From an uncultured Sterolibacterium sp. (lineage in GTDB: Bacteria; Pseudomonadota; Gammaproteobacteria; Burkholderiales; Rhodocyclaceae), in the NCBI GenBank assembly GCA_903832735.1, contig CAILCO010000124.1, positions 45,372-109,371 on the forward strand: a stretch of 64,000 nucleotides of DNA. The letters are read 5' to 3'. This document shows, in pieces, positions 37,196 through 46,393 of this stretch. The number at the start of each line of letters is the position of its first letter. The first letter of the stretch is position 1. The translations under genes and the position numbers were made by a program. The notes beneath the pieces were generated by a model. That model did no database searches. It was not told the DNA's origin and worked only from the letters and a program-made list of their open reading frames with translations.

Positions 37196-38962
37196 ATGTC
37201 CGCAGACCACATCGCCCCCGCCGTCACTACCAACTTCATCCGCAACATCGTCGAAGCCGATCTGGCTGCCGGCAAGTACACCGCCCGCCGCTTCTCGGGA
37301 CGCCCTGGTCCGGCCGGAGTGCAGGCAAGCGCGTCACCCGACCAGGCGAAGATCCGCACCCGGTTTCCGCCTGAGCCCAACGGCTACCTGCACTACGGAC
37401 ATGCCAAAAGTATTTGCCTTAACTTCGGCCTGGCGCGCGATTACGGTGGCGCCTGCCACCTTCGCTTCGACGACACCAATCCGACCAGGGAAGAACAGGA
37501 ATACGTCGACTCCATCATCGACGCCGTGCATTGGCTGGGCTTCGACTGGGGCGAGAATCTCTACTATGCCTCCGACTACTTCGACTGGCTCTATGAATTT
37601 GCCGAAGCCCTGATAGCGGCCGGCCTCGCCTATGTCGACAGCCTGTCCGCCGACGAGATCCGCGAACACCGCGGCAACCTCACCGAGAAGGGCAGAAACT
37701 CGCCGCACCGCGAACGCGGCGTGGCCGAAAACATGGACCTGTTCAGGCGCATGAAGGCCGGCGAATTCGCCGACGGCGCACATGTCCTGCGCCTCAAAAT
37801 CGACATGGGCTCGCCCAACTTCAACCTGCGCGATCCTATCGCCTACCGCGTCCGTCACGCCACGCATCATCGCACCGGCGACAAGTGGTGCATCTACCCG
37901 ATGTACGACTACACCCACGGCATCTCGGATGCGCTGGAAAACATCACCCATTCCGTGTGCACTCTCGAGTTCGAGGATCATCGCCCGCTCTACGACTGGC
38001 TCAACGAAAAGCTCGGCGCCATGAATCTACTCAACCTGCCGCTGCCGCACCAGTACGAGTTCTCCCGGCTCAACCTGACTTATGTCGTGCTCTCCAAGCG
38101 CCGGCTGATCCAACTGGTCGACGAAGGCCACACCGACGGCTGGGACGACCCGCGCATGCCCACCCTGGTCGGCGCCCGCCGCCGCGGCTTCACGCCCGCC
38201 GGCTTTCGCCTGTTCGCGGAACGCATCGGCGTGTCCAAGTCGGATTCCTGGATCGACATGAGTCTGCTCGAAGACTGCATGCGCGAGGATCTCAACGAGA
38301 AAGCCGAACGTCGAATCGCCGTGCTCGACCCCATCAAGCTCGTCATCGACAACTATCCCGTGGGACAGGAAGAGACCTGCTTTGCCCCCAACCATCCGTT
38401 GAAGCCGGAGCTCGGCAAGCGCGAGATGCCTTTTTCGAAGGAACTCTGGATAGAGCGCGAAGACTACATGGAAGTGCCGGCCAAGGGCTACCGCCGCCTC
38501 TATCCTGGCAACATGGTGCGGCTGCGCTACGGCTTCGTGGTCAAGTGCAGCGGCGCCGATTACGACGGCGAAGGCAATCTTCTTGCCGTACATTGCGAAT
38601 ACCTGCCAGACTCGAAATCCGGCACGCCGGGTTCGGACAGCTACAAGGTCAAGGGCAACTTGCACTGGGTCTCGCTGCTTCACGCCTATCCGGCCGAAGT
38701 GCGCCTCTTCGACCGGCTGTTTTCCAGTCCGCATCCGGGTGCCGGCAGCGATGGGGAGCGAGCCTACCTAGCCGACCTTAACCACGATAGCAAGAAGGTG
38801 GTCATCGCCTATCTGGAACCTGCGCTGAAAGCTGCGCAACCCGAGGAGAGCTTCCAGTTCGAACGCCACGGCTACTTCGTGGCCGACCGCGTCGATTCGC
38901 AACCCGCCAGGCCGGTGTTCAACCGGACCGTGACCCTTAGGGATTCCTGGGGCAGCACTTAA
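37196..38962 (+). CDS. glnS: Glutaminyl-tRNA synthetase
   Basis: 588 residues from the ATG at 37196 (MSADHIAPAV); an earlier in-frame start at 37157 lacks similarity. Class I synthetase: HIGH-type PPEPNGYLHYGHAKS, KMSKS-type VLSKRR. Between the NFIRNIVEADLAAGKYTA helix and the TRFPPEPNG strand there are about 25 extra residues (GRPGPAGVQASASPDQ region) not seen in E. coli GlnRS. Confidence 0.95.
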   Translation: MSADHIAPAVTTNFIRNIVEADLAAGKYTARRFSGRPGPAGVQASASPDQAKIRTRFPPEPNGYLHYGHAKSICLNFGLARDYGGACHLRFDDTNPTREEQEYVDSIIDAVHWLGFDWGENLYYASDYFDWLYEFAEALIAAGLAYVDSLSADEIREHRGNLTEKGRNSPHRERGVAENMDLFRRMKAGEFADGAHVLRLKIDMGSPNFNLRDPIAYRVRHATHHRTGDKWCIYPMYDYTHGISDALENITHSVCTLEFEDHRPLYDWLNEKLGAMNLLNLPLPHQYEFSRLNLTYVVLSKRRLIQLVDEGHTDGWDDPRMPTLVGARRRGFTPAGFRLFAERIGVSKSDSWIDMSLLEDCMREDLNEKAERRIAVLDPIKLVIDNYPVGQEETCFAPNHPLKPELGKREMPFSKELWIEREDYMEVPAKGYRRLYPGNMVRLRYGFVVKCSGADYDGEGNLLAVHCEYLPDSKSGTPGSDSYKVKGNLHWVSLLHAYPAEVRLFDRLFSSPHPGAGSDGERAYLADLNHDSKKVVIAYLEPALKAAQPEESFQFERHGYFVADRVDSQPARPVFNRTVTLRDSWGST

Positions 38963-39053
38963 AATCATAGCGCCGTGGTGCGGCGCGTCATGACATTCCG
39001 TCGCGGAAGGCCTAAAAAGGACCATGCGTCCTGTTTGAACTTAGGAGAATGCC

Positions 39054-39470
39054 ATGACTTGGAGCACCTTACGCCAACACACGCAGCAACTGGGGTTCAA
39101 TCTATCCTACCGCACCCGCGCCGGCACCGACGGCGGTTATTTGCCGGAGATGGCGACGCCGCCGGAAGCGGGCGGTCCCTGGCTATGCATCGGCAACTAC
39201 GAACATGTCGCAGGGCTCTGGCTCTCGCCGGTCACGGACGAAGCCAAAAATCTGTCGCGTGAGCGACGGAGTACCCCGAGACAGCCATTGGGGCTAGCGC
39301 CCGCTGGCGCCGCGGCAGAGCAACTGTCGCAAGAGCGCGTCGCCGTGTTGATGGAAAACTGCGATCCTTTCGTCGAGACGCTGGGCGATTATGATGCCGA
39401 GTTTTTCGCTGCCTGCGCACCAGGCCGGGCCGCCGCCGACCATCCCGAATGGGGCAAGATGCCCGCCTGA
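39054..39470 (+). CDS. Hypothetical protein with an in-frame 72-bp duplication-type insertion
   Basis: 138 residues, not recognised; cytoplasmic. AGGAG lies 8 bases upstream of the ATG. An Arg/Pro/Ala-rich stretch (about 67-92) is bounded by direct repeats CTGTCGC-GT-GAGCG (39252) and CTGTCGC-AA-GAGCG (39324), 72 bp apart and in frame, so residues LSRER and LSQER repeat. Without the insert the protein would be about 114 residues. A stem at 38970-38986 without a T-run precedes the gene. Confidence 0.7.
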   Translation: MTWSTLRQHTQQLGFNLSYRTRAGTDGGYLPEMATPPEAGGPWLCIGNYEHVAGLWLSPVTDEAKNLSRERRSTPRQPLGLAPAGAAAEQLSQERVAVLMENCDPFVETLGDYDAEFFAACAPGRAAADHPEWGKMPA

Positions 39471-39479
39471 CTCTTTAGC

Positions 39480-39485
39480 TATAAT
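39480..39485 (+). promoter_or_regulatory. Probable -10 element for the riboswitch transcript
   Basis: Perfect TATAAT, 10 bp after the preceding stop codon and about 10 bp before the start of riboswitch helix P1. No good -35 hexamer is seen 16-18 bp upstream, so promoter strength may depend on an activator. Confidence 0.5.
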
Positions 39486-39492
39486 ACTTCCT

Positions 39493-39645
39493 TACCTACC
39501 TGAAACAGGGCAAACCTCATCGAAAGAGAGGGGCGCAAAGTAACCGGTCTAACGGGCTCCCGGAACGGAGCCCCACGATAGCGGCACTACCAGGCTAGGA
39601 GAAGTGATTCTCTTAGCGTCGCATCAATTTGACGGAAGAGAATCA
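39493..39645 (+). ncRNA. Cyclic di-GMP-I (GEMM) riboswitch with translational expression platform
   Basis: All conserved GEMM-I blocks are present in order: CAGGGCAAACC, a GAAA tetraloop in CCTCATCGAAAGAGAGG, GGCGCAAAG, CCGGTCTAA, a variable P3 stem (GGGCTCC/GGAGCCC), and ATAGCGGCACTACC. P1 pairs CCTA-CCTG (39495-39502) with CAGG-c-TAGG (39591-39599). Downstream, TGATTCTCTT (39605-39614) pairs perfectly with AAGAGAATCA (39636-39645), burying the Shine-Dalgarno GGAAG and touching the start codon. A competing hairpin (39595-39616, GAGAA-GTGA-TTCTC) uses part of P1's 3' strand. Predicted logic: ligand stabilises P1, frees 39605-39614 and shuts translation off. The fold was done by eye. Confidence 0.92.
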
Positions 39646-40208
39646 TGGCCTTGAGCAGCGTTACGCGACAGCGATACTTCATCAAGAAGAAGCGACCCTC
39701 GGGTATAGTGAAAGCACGTCGGGACTCGCCCGTGAGCAACATAGAGTCACGCGTATACGGTTCCCTAGTTAGCCCCCCCGTTCGCCCAGTCGTGTTGCCG
39801 GCAAGCAAGCTGAAAACAGTCGCGCTGTGGTCAGCCACGCTCCTTGTTCTCGTCGTCGCGGTGCTCATCTTGGAAACATTTGCCGGCCGGAACATCGTTC
39901 TTGTAGATGAAATCAGGCAGACCTCAATTTGGCATGGCCAGAGCGGCCTCAATACCTCTTCCGCCGGCGTCGGGGGGGGGCGCGCACCGTCCACGGAAGA
40001 GAGCTTCATCGCCACTTACCCCAGCCATCCACCATCCGAGAGCAAGCGCATATCGACTGCGGTTAGCGCTCAAAACGCAAGGCCGACCCACAACACCAGA
40101 GCAAAACCGAGACATGCGGGCAGAGTTGACTGCGATGTCAACTTGAATTCGCCCAGCATCTCGACCGAGCAGATCGATAACTGTTTGCAACAACTCGACG
40201 GACGGTAA
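39645..40208 (+). CDS. Unknown single-pass membrane protein controlled by the c-di-GMP riboswitch
   Basis: 187 residues; no family recognised. Residues 1-56 are very basic (KKKRPSG, KARRD) and cytoplasmic by the positive-inside rule. One membrane helix spans about 57-79. Residues 80-187 are an Ser/Thr/Pro-rich periplasmic tail with two Cys (163 and 180). The RBS is inside the riboswitch hairpin. Followed after 66 bp by an HD-GYP gene, suggesting a c-di-GMP output or surface-related role; this is inference from context. Confidence 0.72.
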   Translation: MALSSVTRQRYFIKKKRPSGIVKARRDSPVSNIESRVYGSLVSPPVRPVVLPASKLKTVALWSATLLVLVVAVLILETFAGRNIVLVDEIRQTSIWHGQSGLNTSSAGVGGGRAPSTEESFIATYPSHPPSESKRISTAVSAQNARPTHNTRAKPRHAGRVDCDVNLNSPSISTEQIDNCLQQLDGR

Positions 40209-40274
40209 GGCTTTCCCTTGCGCGATGGGCGCGGCTGCCGTATGTTGCCTGGACCTCCCGCCAAAATACACCGC

Positions 40275-41375
40275 ATGGACATCACTGCTTTACTACTGCC
40301 CAAGATCGGAAGCCGCGAATCACTGCAGGAGTTCATTGATAGCCTGGCAGAGCAGGTACCTGACATCGAGCGCGACATTGCCCGGCTAAAGCTCGCGCCG
40401 GGCGACAAGAGTCTGCTGGCACGACTGTTTCGCGCGCTGCACAATGTCAAGGGCAATGCCTCGGTCTGCGGGGTCGAAATCGGCGTCGCCATCGCCCAAC
40501 CGATCGAAACACTGCTGGCAAGATTGCGCGCCGACGAGATCGACTTCTCCGACCTGCTCGCCGAGGTGATCCTGCTGGCCATGGACCGCCTCGAACTGTC
40601 GCTCGAAGCGCTGGCCGGCAATCGTTCTCTCGCCCCTTTGAAACTGCTGGAACTAGTCGGTGGTTTGGAGGTTCTGGCGGGAACCGACAAGGACGCCATC
40701 GATGAACGTTCGGTACTCCTGATCGAGGCGGTCACCGGCTTCCGGCCGGCCGGCGCGGCCCGAGTGACGAAGCCGCGCGTCTCGGTGATTTCACGCAGTC
40801 CCGAGAATATCGCCGCGGACCTGCGCTTCTTCCGCTCGCTATCGTTGCAATTCGAGGCCCGCTCGCCGCTGTTCAAGGGACGCGGTGAGCGCCTGCTGCA
40901 ATTGGCGCTCGATACCGACAAAGCTGCCGGCAACCCGGTGGACCCGGCACAGCTCAAAGCCGCCGTCTATATGCACGATTTCGGCATGATGCTCCTGCCC
41001 GAATCTGCCTGGCTCAAGCTGGATAAATTGGCAGCGGACGACAAGCGATTGCTGCACAGCCACCCGGCCCAGGCCGCCGGTCTGCTCGAACGCATGGAAG
41101 GATGGCGGGAGGCGGCCCGGATGGTCGCAGAGCACCACGAGATGCCCGACGGTTGCGGCTATCCGAAGAAGCTCAAGGCGGAGGAAATCTGCGCCGGCGC
41201 CAAGATTCTGGCGATCGTCGATGCCTTCGAGGCGGTGACCCTGAAACACAGCCACCGCGGCCAGTCCCGTTCTATCCTGCGCGCCATCGCCGAGGTCAAT
41301 GCCTGCGACAATCAGTTCGCGCCGGAATGGATAGACCCTTTCAACGCCGTGATCCGGCGCATGCTGGAAAAATAG
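40275..41375 (+). CDS. Hpt-domain/HD-GYP c-di-GMP phosphodiesterase-like protein
   Basis: 366 residues from the ATG at 40275. The N-terminal part (about 40-115) has an Hpt-like RALHNVKGNAS with His56, the phosphotransfer His. The C-terminal part has HD-GYP signatures: MHDFG (His234, Asp235), HSHP (263), HHEMPDGCGYP (287-296), and Asp316 in AIVDAFEAVT. HD-GYP enzymes hydrolyse c-di-GMP with a binuclear metal site whose ligands appear retained. An Hpt plus HD-GYP fusion implies input from a histidine-kinase relay. Likely co-transcribed with the riboswitch-controlled gene; no terminator is visible between them. Confidence 0.85.
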   Translation: MDITALLLPKIGSRESLQEFIDSLAEQVPDIERDIARLKLAPGDKSLLARLFRALHNVKGNASVCGVEIGVAIAQPIETLLARLRADEIDFSDLLAEVILLAMDRLELSLEALAGNRSLAPLKLLELVGGLEVLAGTDKDAIDERSVLLIEAVTGFRPAGAARVTKPRVSVISRSPENIAADLRFFRSLSLQFEARSPLFKGRGERLLQLALDTDKAAGNPVDPAQLKAAVYMHDFGMMLLPESAWLKLDKLAADDKRLLHSHPAQAAGLLERMEGWREAARMVAEHHEMPDGCGYPKKLKAEEICAGAKILAIVDAFEAVTLKHSHRGQSRSILRAIAEVNACDNQFAPEWIDPFNAVIRRMLEK

Positions 41376-41377
41376 AT

Positions 41378-42535
41378 CTATACCAGTGCCAACCGCCTGG
41401 CCGCGGCGGCCAGCGTGTCCTCATTCTTGGCAAAACAGAAGCGGATGACCTGGCAGTCTTCACCGTCGGGATAGAACGCCGACACTGGAATCGCGGCAAC
41501 GCCGTGCTCGAGCGCCAGGCGCCGGACGAACTCGGTATCCGGCTCACTGGTAATCTCCGAATAGCGCGCCAATTGAAAGTAAGTGCCGGCGCAGGGCAAC
41601 AGTTCGAAGCGGCTATCGGCCAGCCTCTGACGAAAAAAATCGCGCTTGCCCTGGTAGAACATCGCCAGTTCACGGGCAAACCCGGGCTGCTCGCGCATGA
41701 ACCCGGCCAAGGCCAACTGCATCGGATGATTCACCGCGAACACGACGAACTGGTGCGCCTTGCGAAACTCGTTCATCAGCGCTGCAGGCGCCAGGCAGTA
41801 AGCGATCTTCCAGCCAGTGATATGGTAGGTCTTGCCGAACGAGGAGACAACGAAGCTGCGCTCCCTCAGTTCCGCATGGGCCGCAACGCTGTCATGGCGA
41901 CGGCCTTCCTCGGCGAATACGACATGCTCATAGACCTCGTCGCTGACGATGATGATATCCGTGTCACGCACGACGGCCGACAATCGTTGCAGATCGTCTG
42001 CTGACCACACCGATCCGCTGGGGTTGTGCGGCGAATTGATGATGATCATCCGGGTGCGCGGCGAGATCAGCGCTTGCACTTCGTCCCAGTCCGGCCGGTA
42101 ATCCGGATAACGCATGGTCGAATAAACCGCCTTGCCACCGTTGAGTTCTATCCCCGGCACGTAGGAATCGTACACCGGCGCGAAGACGATTACCTCGTCG
42201 CCCGGCCGCACACAGGCAGCGATAGCGGTGAAGATCGCCTGAGTGGCGCCGGCAGTGACGGTGATCTCGCCAGCGACGGCGTAACGGGCGCCGTAGAGGG
42301 CAAAGACCTTCTCGGCGATAGCCTCGCGCAAGGGCGCCGCGCCGGCCATCGGGGCATACTGGTTGCGCCCTGCCGCCAGTTGCTCGGCGACCAGATCGAA
42401 CAAGCGCTGCGGCGCCGAAAAATCGGGGAAGCCCTGCGAAAGATTCAGGGCGCCGCACTCCGCGGCGAGCGTCGACATCACGGTGAAGATCGTCGTGCCA
42501 ACCTTCGGCAGTTTCGATGACAAGACCGGCGCCAC
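41378..42535 (-). CDS. Class I aminotransferase (methionine/kynurenine aminotransferase-like)
   Basis: 385 residues from a GTG at 42535, chosen because the encoded LSSKLPKVGTTIF is the conserved N-terminus of this group and AAGGAACAGG lies just upstream. Seen: LSQGFPDF, NSPHNPSG, SDEVYEH, and the PLP lysine in SSFGKTYHITGWK. Closest in pattern to YbdL-type methionine transaminases, but specificity is not fixed by sequence. Last gene of the minus operon; converges on the HD-GYP gene with 2 bp between stops. Confidence 0.88.
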   Translation of the reverse strand: MAPVLSSKLPKVGTTIFTVMSTLAAECGALNLSQGFPDFSAPQRLFDLVAEQLAAGRNQYAPMAGAAPLREAIAEKVFALYGARYAVAGEITVTAGATQAIFTAIAACVRPGDEVIVFAPVYDSYVPGIELNGGKAVYSTMRYPDYRPDWDEVQALISPRTRMIIINSPHNPSGSVWSADDLQRLSAVVRDTDIIIVSDEVYEHVVFAEEGRRHDSVAAHAELRERSFVVSSFGKTYHITGWKIAYCLAPAALMNEFRKAHQFVVFAVNHPMQLALAGFMREQPGFARELAMFYQGKRDFFRQRLADSRFELLPCAGTYFQLARYSEITSEPDTEFVRRLALEHGVAAIPVSAFYPDGEDCQVIRFCFAKNEDTLAAAARRLALV

Positions 42536-42549
42536 GGTGCCCTGTTCCT

Positions 42550-42894
42550 TCAGCTCAAGCCGAGCAGTTCGATTTCGAACACCAGCGTGGCGTTTGGCGG
42601 AATGACGCCCCCGGCGCCACGCGCGCCATAGCCCAACTCGGGCGGAATGGTGAGTTTGCGCGTGCCGCCGATTCTCATCCCCACGACGCCCTCGTCCCAA
42701 CCCAAAATCACCTGACGCTGTCCCAGGCCAAACTCGAAAGGGTCGTTACGATCCTTGCTGGAATCAAATTTCTTTCCATCGATTAGCCATCCGGTGTAGT
42801 GCACCGAGACTGTCTGGCCCTTGCTTGCTTCGGCGCCGCTGCCGACGCTGATGTCCTCGATGATCAGGCCGCTGCTGGTGGTGATCTGGCTCAT
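42550..42894 (-). CDS. FKBP-type peptidyl-prolyl isomerase
   Basis: 114 residues from the ATG at 42894 ([10 protein letters not shown]), with GAGGAC upstream. A single FKBP domain: [50 protein letters not shown]. No signal peptide, so cytoplasmic. Between the GGDEF-EAL gene and the aminotransferase. Confidence 0.93.
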   Translation of the reverse strand: MSQITTSSGLIIEDISVGSGAEASKGQTVSVHYTGWLIDGKKFDSSKDRNDPFEFGLGQRQVILGWDEGVVGMRIGGTRKLTIPPELGYGARGAGGVIPPNATLVFEIELLGLS

Positions 42895-42922
42895 GAAAAG
42901 TCCTCGCAAATGAAAATACGGA

Positions 42923-45523
42923 TTATGCCCTAGGGAGCAGTGCCGGCGGATTGAAGATATCGGCCACGTTCGCCGGCGACAGTGCCGTGGAAAAGAGATA
43001 GCCCTGAAACTGTGCGCAGCCGTAGTTGATCAGCGCCGCGAGTTGGGCCTGGGTCTCCACGCCCTCGGCCAGCACCTTGAGGCCCAGGGCATGCGCCAGG
43101 GCGATGATCGCCGCGACGATGGCGGCGTCGTCGCGGTCGGTGCCCAGATCGCGGACGAAACCCTGATCGATCTTCAGCTTATGCACCGGAAAGCGTTTCA
43201 GGTAGCTCAGGCTGGAATAGCCGGTGCCGAAGTCATCGACCGCCAGCCGAACACCCATGTCGGCAATCCGGCGCAACTTGATCATGGTTTCATCGGCGTC
43301 ATGCATCAGGGTCGATTCGGTGATCTCGAGTTCGAGCAGTTCGGGTGGCAGAGCGGTTTCCTCTAGGATCGCGCGGATGATCTCGACCAGGTCCTTCTGG
43401 CGGAACTGGCGCGGCGAGATATTCACCGACACCGGCAACGGCGGATAGCCCTGCACTTGCCACGCGCTGCTCTGGCGGCAAGCCTCGCGCAACACCCATT
43501 CGCCGAGCGGCACGATCAGGCCGGTCTCTTCCGCCACCGGAATGAAATCGCCGGGCGGCACCATGCCCTTGTCCGGATCCTGCCAGCGCACCAGGGCCTC
43601 CAGGCCGCACACGGCACGGCGCGGATAATCGACCAGCGGCTGGTAGTGGAGCAGAAACTCTCCGCGTTCGAGCGCGCCGCGCAAGCGGTGCTCGAGGTTG
43701 AAGAAGTGCGTCGCCTCCTCGTTCATTTTCGGCGTGAAGAACTGGAAGGTGTTGCGACCGCTCGCCTTGGCGTGGTACATCGCCGTGTCGGCGTGCTTCA
43801 TCAGGGCATAGGCCTCGTCGCTGTCGTCGGGAAAAACGCTGATGCCAATCGATGGTGTGGCGTGCAGTTGATGACCATCGACCCATACCGCCTGAGCGAG
43901 CGCAGTGATCATTTTTTCCGCCACCAGCGTCGCATCGTCGAGGCGGTCGATCTCGTGCAGCACGATCACGAATTCGTCGCCGCCCAGACGCGACACGGTG
44001 TCGACGGCGCGGACCGCAGCGCGCAAACGCTCGGCGACATGCTTCAGCAACTGGTCGCCGACGGCATGGCCGAGCGTGTCGTTGATGCTCTTGAAGCGAT
44101 CGAGATCGAGGAACATCACCGCCACCCGCTGACGCGAGCGCGCCGCTTGGGTCAGCGCTTGGTCGAGACGGTCGAGCAACAAGCTGCGATTGGGCAGACC
44201 GGTCAGCGCATCATGGTGGGCCAAATGCCAGATGCGCTGCTCCGCCTGCAGGCGCTCGAACACTTCTTCCTGCAGTTGCTGATTGGTGCTGGCAAGCTCG
44301 GCGGTTCTCTCGGCGACGCGTGCCTCCAGTTCGTCGCGCGCCCGCGCCAGCGCCTCCTCGGCCTGGTGGCGCTCGCTCACGTCCTCGAAAATCCAGATCA
44401 CGTCGAGGACGATCCCGGGCGAATCGGTCTTGCGCCCGGTGGCGCGCAACCAGAACAGGCGGCCGTCCTTGCGCCGCACGCGCAGTTCCCTGACGATGGT
44501 TTCGCCGCGGCGGATGATTTCGTTGGTGCTCGCGCCGAACGCGTCATATTCGTTCACGGTGGGAAACAGCATCAGGGTCGAATTGCCGATCAACTCACCC
44601 TCCGAGTAGCCGAACAAGTCTTCGAGGCGATTGTTGCAACGCTGAATGACGCGATTCCTGACGAACATGATCGCGACTGCGGCGTTGTTGAAGATCATCT
44701 CCTGCTCTTCGAGAGCAGCGCGCACCCGCTCTTCAGCCAGCTTCTTGCCAGTAATGTCCTCGATCAGACCGACCGCGCCGGCCAGCGGCCGCTCGGGGTC
44801 GAAGGCGCGCAAGGACAATACGCCCAGGAAGGAAGACCCGTCCTTGCGCCGAAACAACTGCTCGCGCCTATGCATGTTGCCCCGCGCGAGATCTGTATAG
44901 GCGGCCGCACCCGGCCCCGAATAGCCTTCCTCGGTGAAGTACCACAGCCGGGTGGACTGTCCCTGCAACTCGCCCGGGGCATAACCGAACAACTCCTCCA
45001 TGCGGCGATTGCAGCGTGCCACGCGGCGCTCGCGCAAGACGAAAATTCCGATCATGGCGGTCTCGAAGATGGCCCCCAGTTCGAGAATGGACTGTTCCAG
45101 CGCCTCGCGCATCATCCGGTCTTCGCTGGCATCCTCCATGATCCAGATGGTGCCGTCCCGGGTGCGCTGCGCATCGATGGCCTTGGCCGAAACGCGACAC
45201 CAGAACAACGAGCCATCCTTGCGCTTGTAGCGGGTCTCGGTATGGAAGGATCTGCCGGCCGAGAGCGCCGGCGACGCCGCACGCCCGAGTTCCTGGTACG
45301 CCTCTTCAGAAGGGTAGAGCGCCTCGCCGGACAACCCGATCAGTTCATCCGGGGCATAGCCGAACATTTCGGCGCAGAGCGCGTTGCTGGAGACGATCTT
45401 GCGATTGCGCGAGAACAGGATGCCGATCGTGGCGTTATCGAGAATCGCCTGCTGTTCGAGCAGGATCTTGCGCAACTCGGCCTCGGTGAGTTTATCCAGG
45501 CGGGCTTTCATCGGCAGCGACAC
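42923..45523 (-). CDS. Triple-PAS GGDEF-EAL c-di-GMP signalling protein
   Basis: 866 residues. Three PAS/PAC units (about 18-135, 145-265, 275-395), a coiled coil, GGDEF ([11 protein letters not shown] at about 510; also [19 protein letters not shown]) and EAL ([10 protein letters not shown] at about 644; later [16 protein letters not shown]). Both catalytic motifs are intact, so it may make and break c-di-GMP. No membrane segments: cytosolic redox or ligand sensing via PAS. The GTG at 45523 directly follows the upstream stop; an ATG 12 bp later is an alternative. Confidence 0.93.
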   Translation of the reverse strand: MSLPMKARLDKLTEAELRKILLEQQAILDNATIGILFSRNRKIVSSNALCAEMFGYAPDELIGLSGEALYPSEEAYQELGRAASPALSAGRSFHTETRYKRKDGSLFWCRVSAKAIDAQRTRDGTIWIMEDASEDRMMREALEQSILELGAIFETAMIGIFVLRERRVARCNRRMEELFGYAPGELQGQSTRLWYFTEEGYSGPGAAAYTDLARGNMHRREQLFRRKDGSSFLGVLSLRAFDPERPLAGAVGLIEDITGKKLAEERVRAALEEQEMIFNNAAVAIMFVRNRVIQRCNNRLEDLFGYSEGELIGNSTLMLFPTVNEYDAFGASTNEIIRRGETIVRELRVRRKDGRLFWLRATGRKTDSPGIVLDVIWIFEDVSERHQAEEALARARDELEARVAERTAELASTNQQLQEEVFERLQAEQRIWHLAHHDALTGLPNRSLLLDRLDQALTQAARSRQRVAVMFLDLDRFKSINDTLGHAVGDQLLKHVAERLRAAVRAVDTVSRLGGDEFVIVLHEIDRLDDATLVAEKMITALAQAVWVDGHQLHATPSIGISVFPDDSDEAYALMKHADTAMYHAKASGRNTFQFFTPKMNEEATHFFNLEHRLRGALERGEFLLHYQPLVDYPRRAVCGLEALVRWQDPDKGMVPPGDFIPVAEETGLIVPLGEWVLREACRQSSAWQVQGYPPLPVSVNISPRQFRQKDLVEIIRAILEETALPPELLELEITESTLMHDADETMIKLRRIADMGVRLAVDDFGTGYSSLSYLKRFPVHKLKIDQGFVRDLGTDRDDAAIVAAIIALAHALGLKVLAEGVETQAQLAALINYGCAQFQGYLFSTALSPANVADIFNPPALLPRA

Positions 45524-46393
45524 TCACCCATTTGCGACTTCCAGCACCTTGAGCAACGAGACGCTGTCCTGACCACCCCAGCCATGACCCATCAAGGCAT
45601 TGAGTTGCTGCCAGACCTGGCCGGCAACCGGCAGCGGACAACCCAGGCGGTATGCCTCCTGCATCATAATGGCGAAATCCTTGTGATGCAGCCGCGCTTC
45701 GACGCCAGCCTGGAAATCGCGCGCCGCCATGCGACCGCCGAACACCTCGAGCACCACCGAACCCGCCGCGCCGCCCAGCATGGCGGTCCGCACGCGCTCG
45801 GGATCGACGCCCGAGGCGGCAGCCAGACGCATCGCCTCGGCACAGGCTTCGATAGCTGCCACCATCACCATCTGGTTGCAGGCCTTGGCTACCTGTCCGG
45901 CGCCATGACCGCCGACATGGACGATGGTTTTACCTAGCGTTTCCAGCAAGGGCCGCACCCGCTCCAGCGTCGCGGCTGCGCCGCCGACCATGATCGCCAG
46001 CGTGGCTTTCTCAGCCGCAGCGACGCCGCCCGAGACCGGCGCGTCGAGCATGGCGATGTCTTTCTCGGCCAAGCGGCCGGCGATACGACGCGCCACTTGC
46101 GGCGCGATGGTGCTCATATCGACATGGATGCTCCCCGGGGCAGCGCCGTGGATCAAGCCATCCGGGCCGAGAGCGAGCGCCGCAACGTCATCGCTCGCCG
46201 TCACCATGGTGAACACCACCTCGGCATTTCTAGCCAGTTCGCTTGGGCTGGGATAAGCCCGGGCACCCTGATCGAGCAGCGGCCTCAGGCTGTCAGGCCG
46301 ACGCGCCCAGAGCGCCAGCTGATGGCCGGCGGAGAGAAGCTGCCGCGCCATCGGCTGCCCCATCGCGCCCAGGCCGATGAAGCCCAGCCTCAT
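45524..46393 (-). CDS. Beta-hydroxyacid dehydrogenase, HIBADH family (paralog 1)
   Basis: 289 residues. NAD(P) Rossmann motif GFIGLGAMGQPMA, substrate motif DAPVSGG, catalytic Lys in GAGQVAKACNQM. Oxidises 3-hydroxy acids such as 3-hydroxyisobutyrate or reduces tartronate semialdehyde; substrate not determinable. About half-identical to the adjacent upstream gene, with a 4-bp overlap. Confidence 0.9.
   Translation of the reverse strand: MRLGFIGLGAMGQPMARQLLSAGHQLALWARRPDSLRPLLDQGARAYPSPSELARNAEVVFTMVTASDDVAALALGPDGLIHGAAPGSIHVDMSTIAPQVARRIAGRLAEKDIAMLDAPVSGGVAAAEKATLAIMVGGAAATLERVRPLLETLGKTIVHVGGHGAGQVAKACNQMVMVAAIEACAEAMRLAAASGVDPERVRTAMLGGAAGSVVLEVFGGRMAARDFQAGVEARLHHKDFAIMMQEAYRLGCPLPVAGQVWQQLNALMGHGWGGQDSVSLLKVLEVANG

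Noticed and set aside
37097..37200. Possible fluoride riboswitch before crcB
   Set aside because: The minus strand begins GGCGATGG as the motif does, but the required downstream pseudoknot and CTGATGACTCCTAC-like block are missing; the match is the complement of the glnS start.
38970..38986. GCGCCG/CGGCGC hairpin after glnS as a terminator
   Set aside because: The stem is real but no T-run follows, so I do not call it a terminator.
39750..39770. CACGCGTATACGG as a fifth copy of the shared operator
   Set aside because: Only one half-site; the other arm at the right spacing does not match, and it is inside a coding region.
43457..45937. 826-codon open frame on the plus strand
   Set aside because: Antisense to the PAS-GGDEF-EAL gene; no recognisable domain, and long antisense frames are expected at this GC content.
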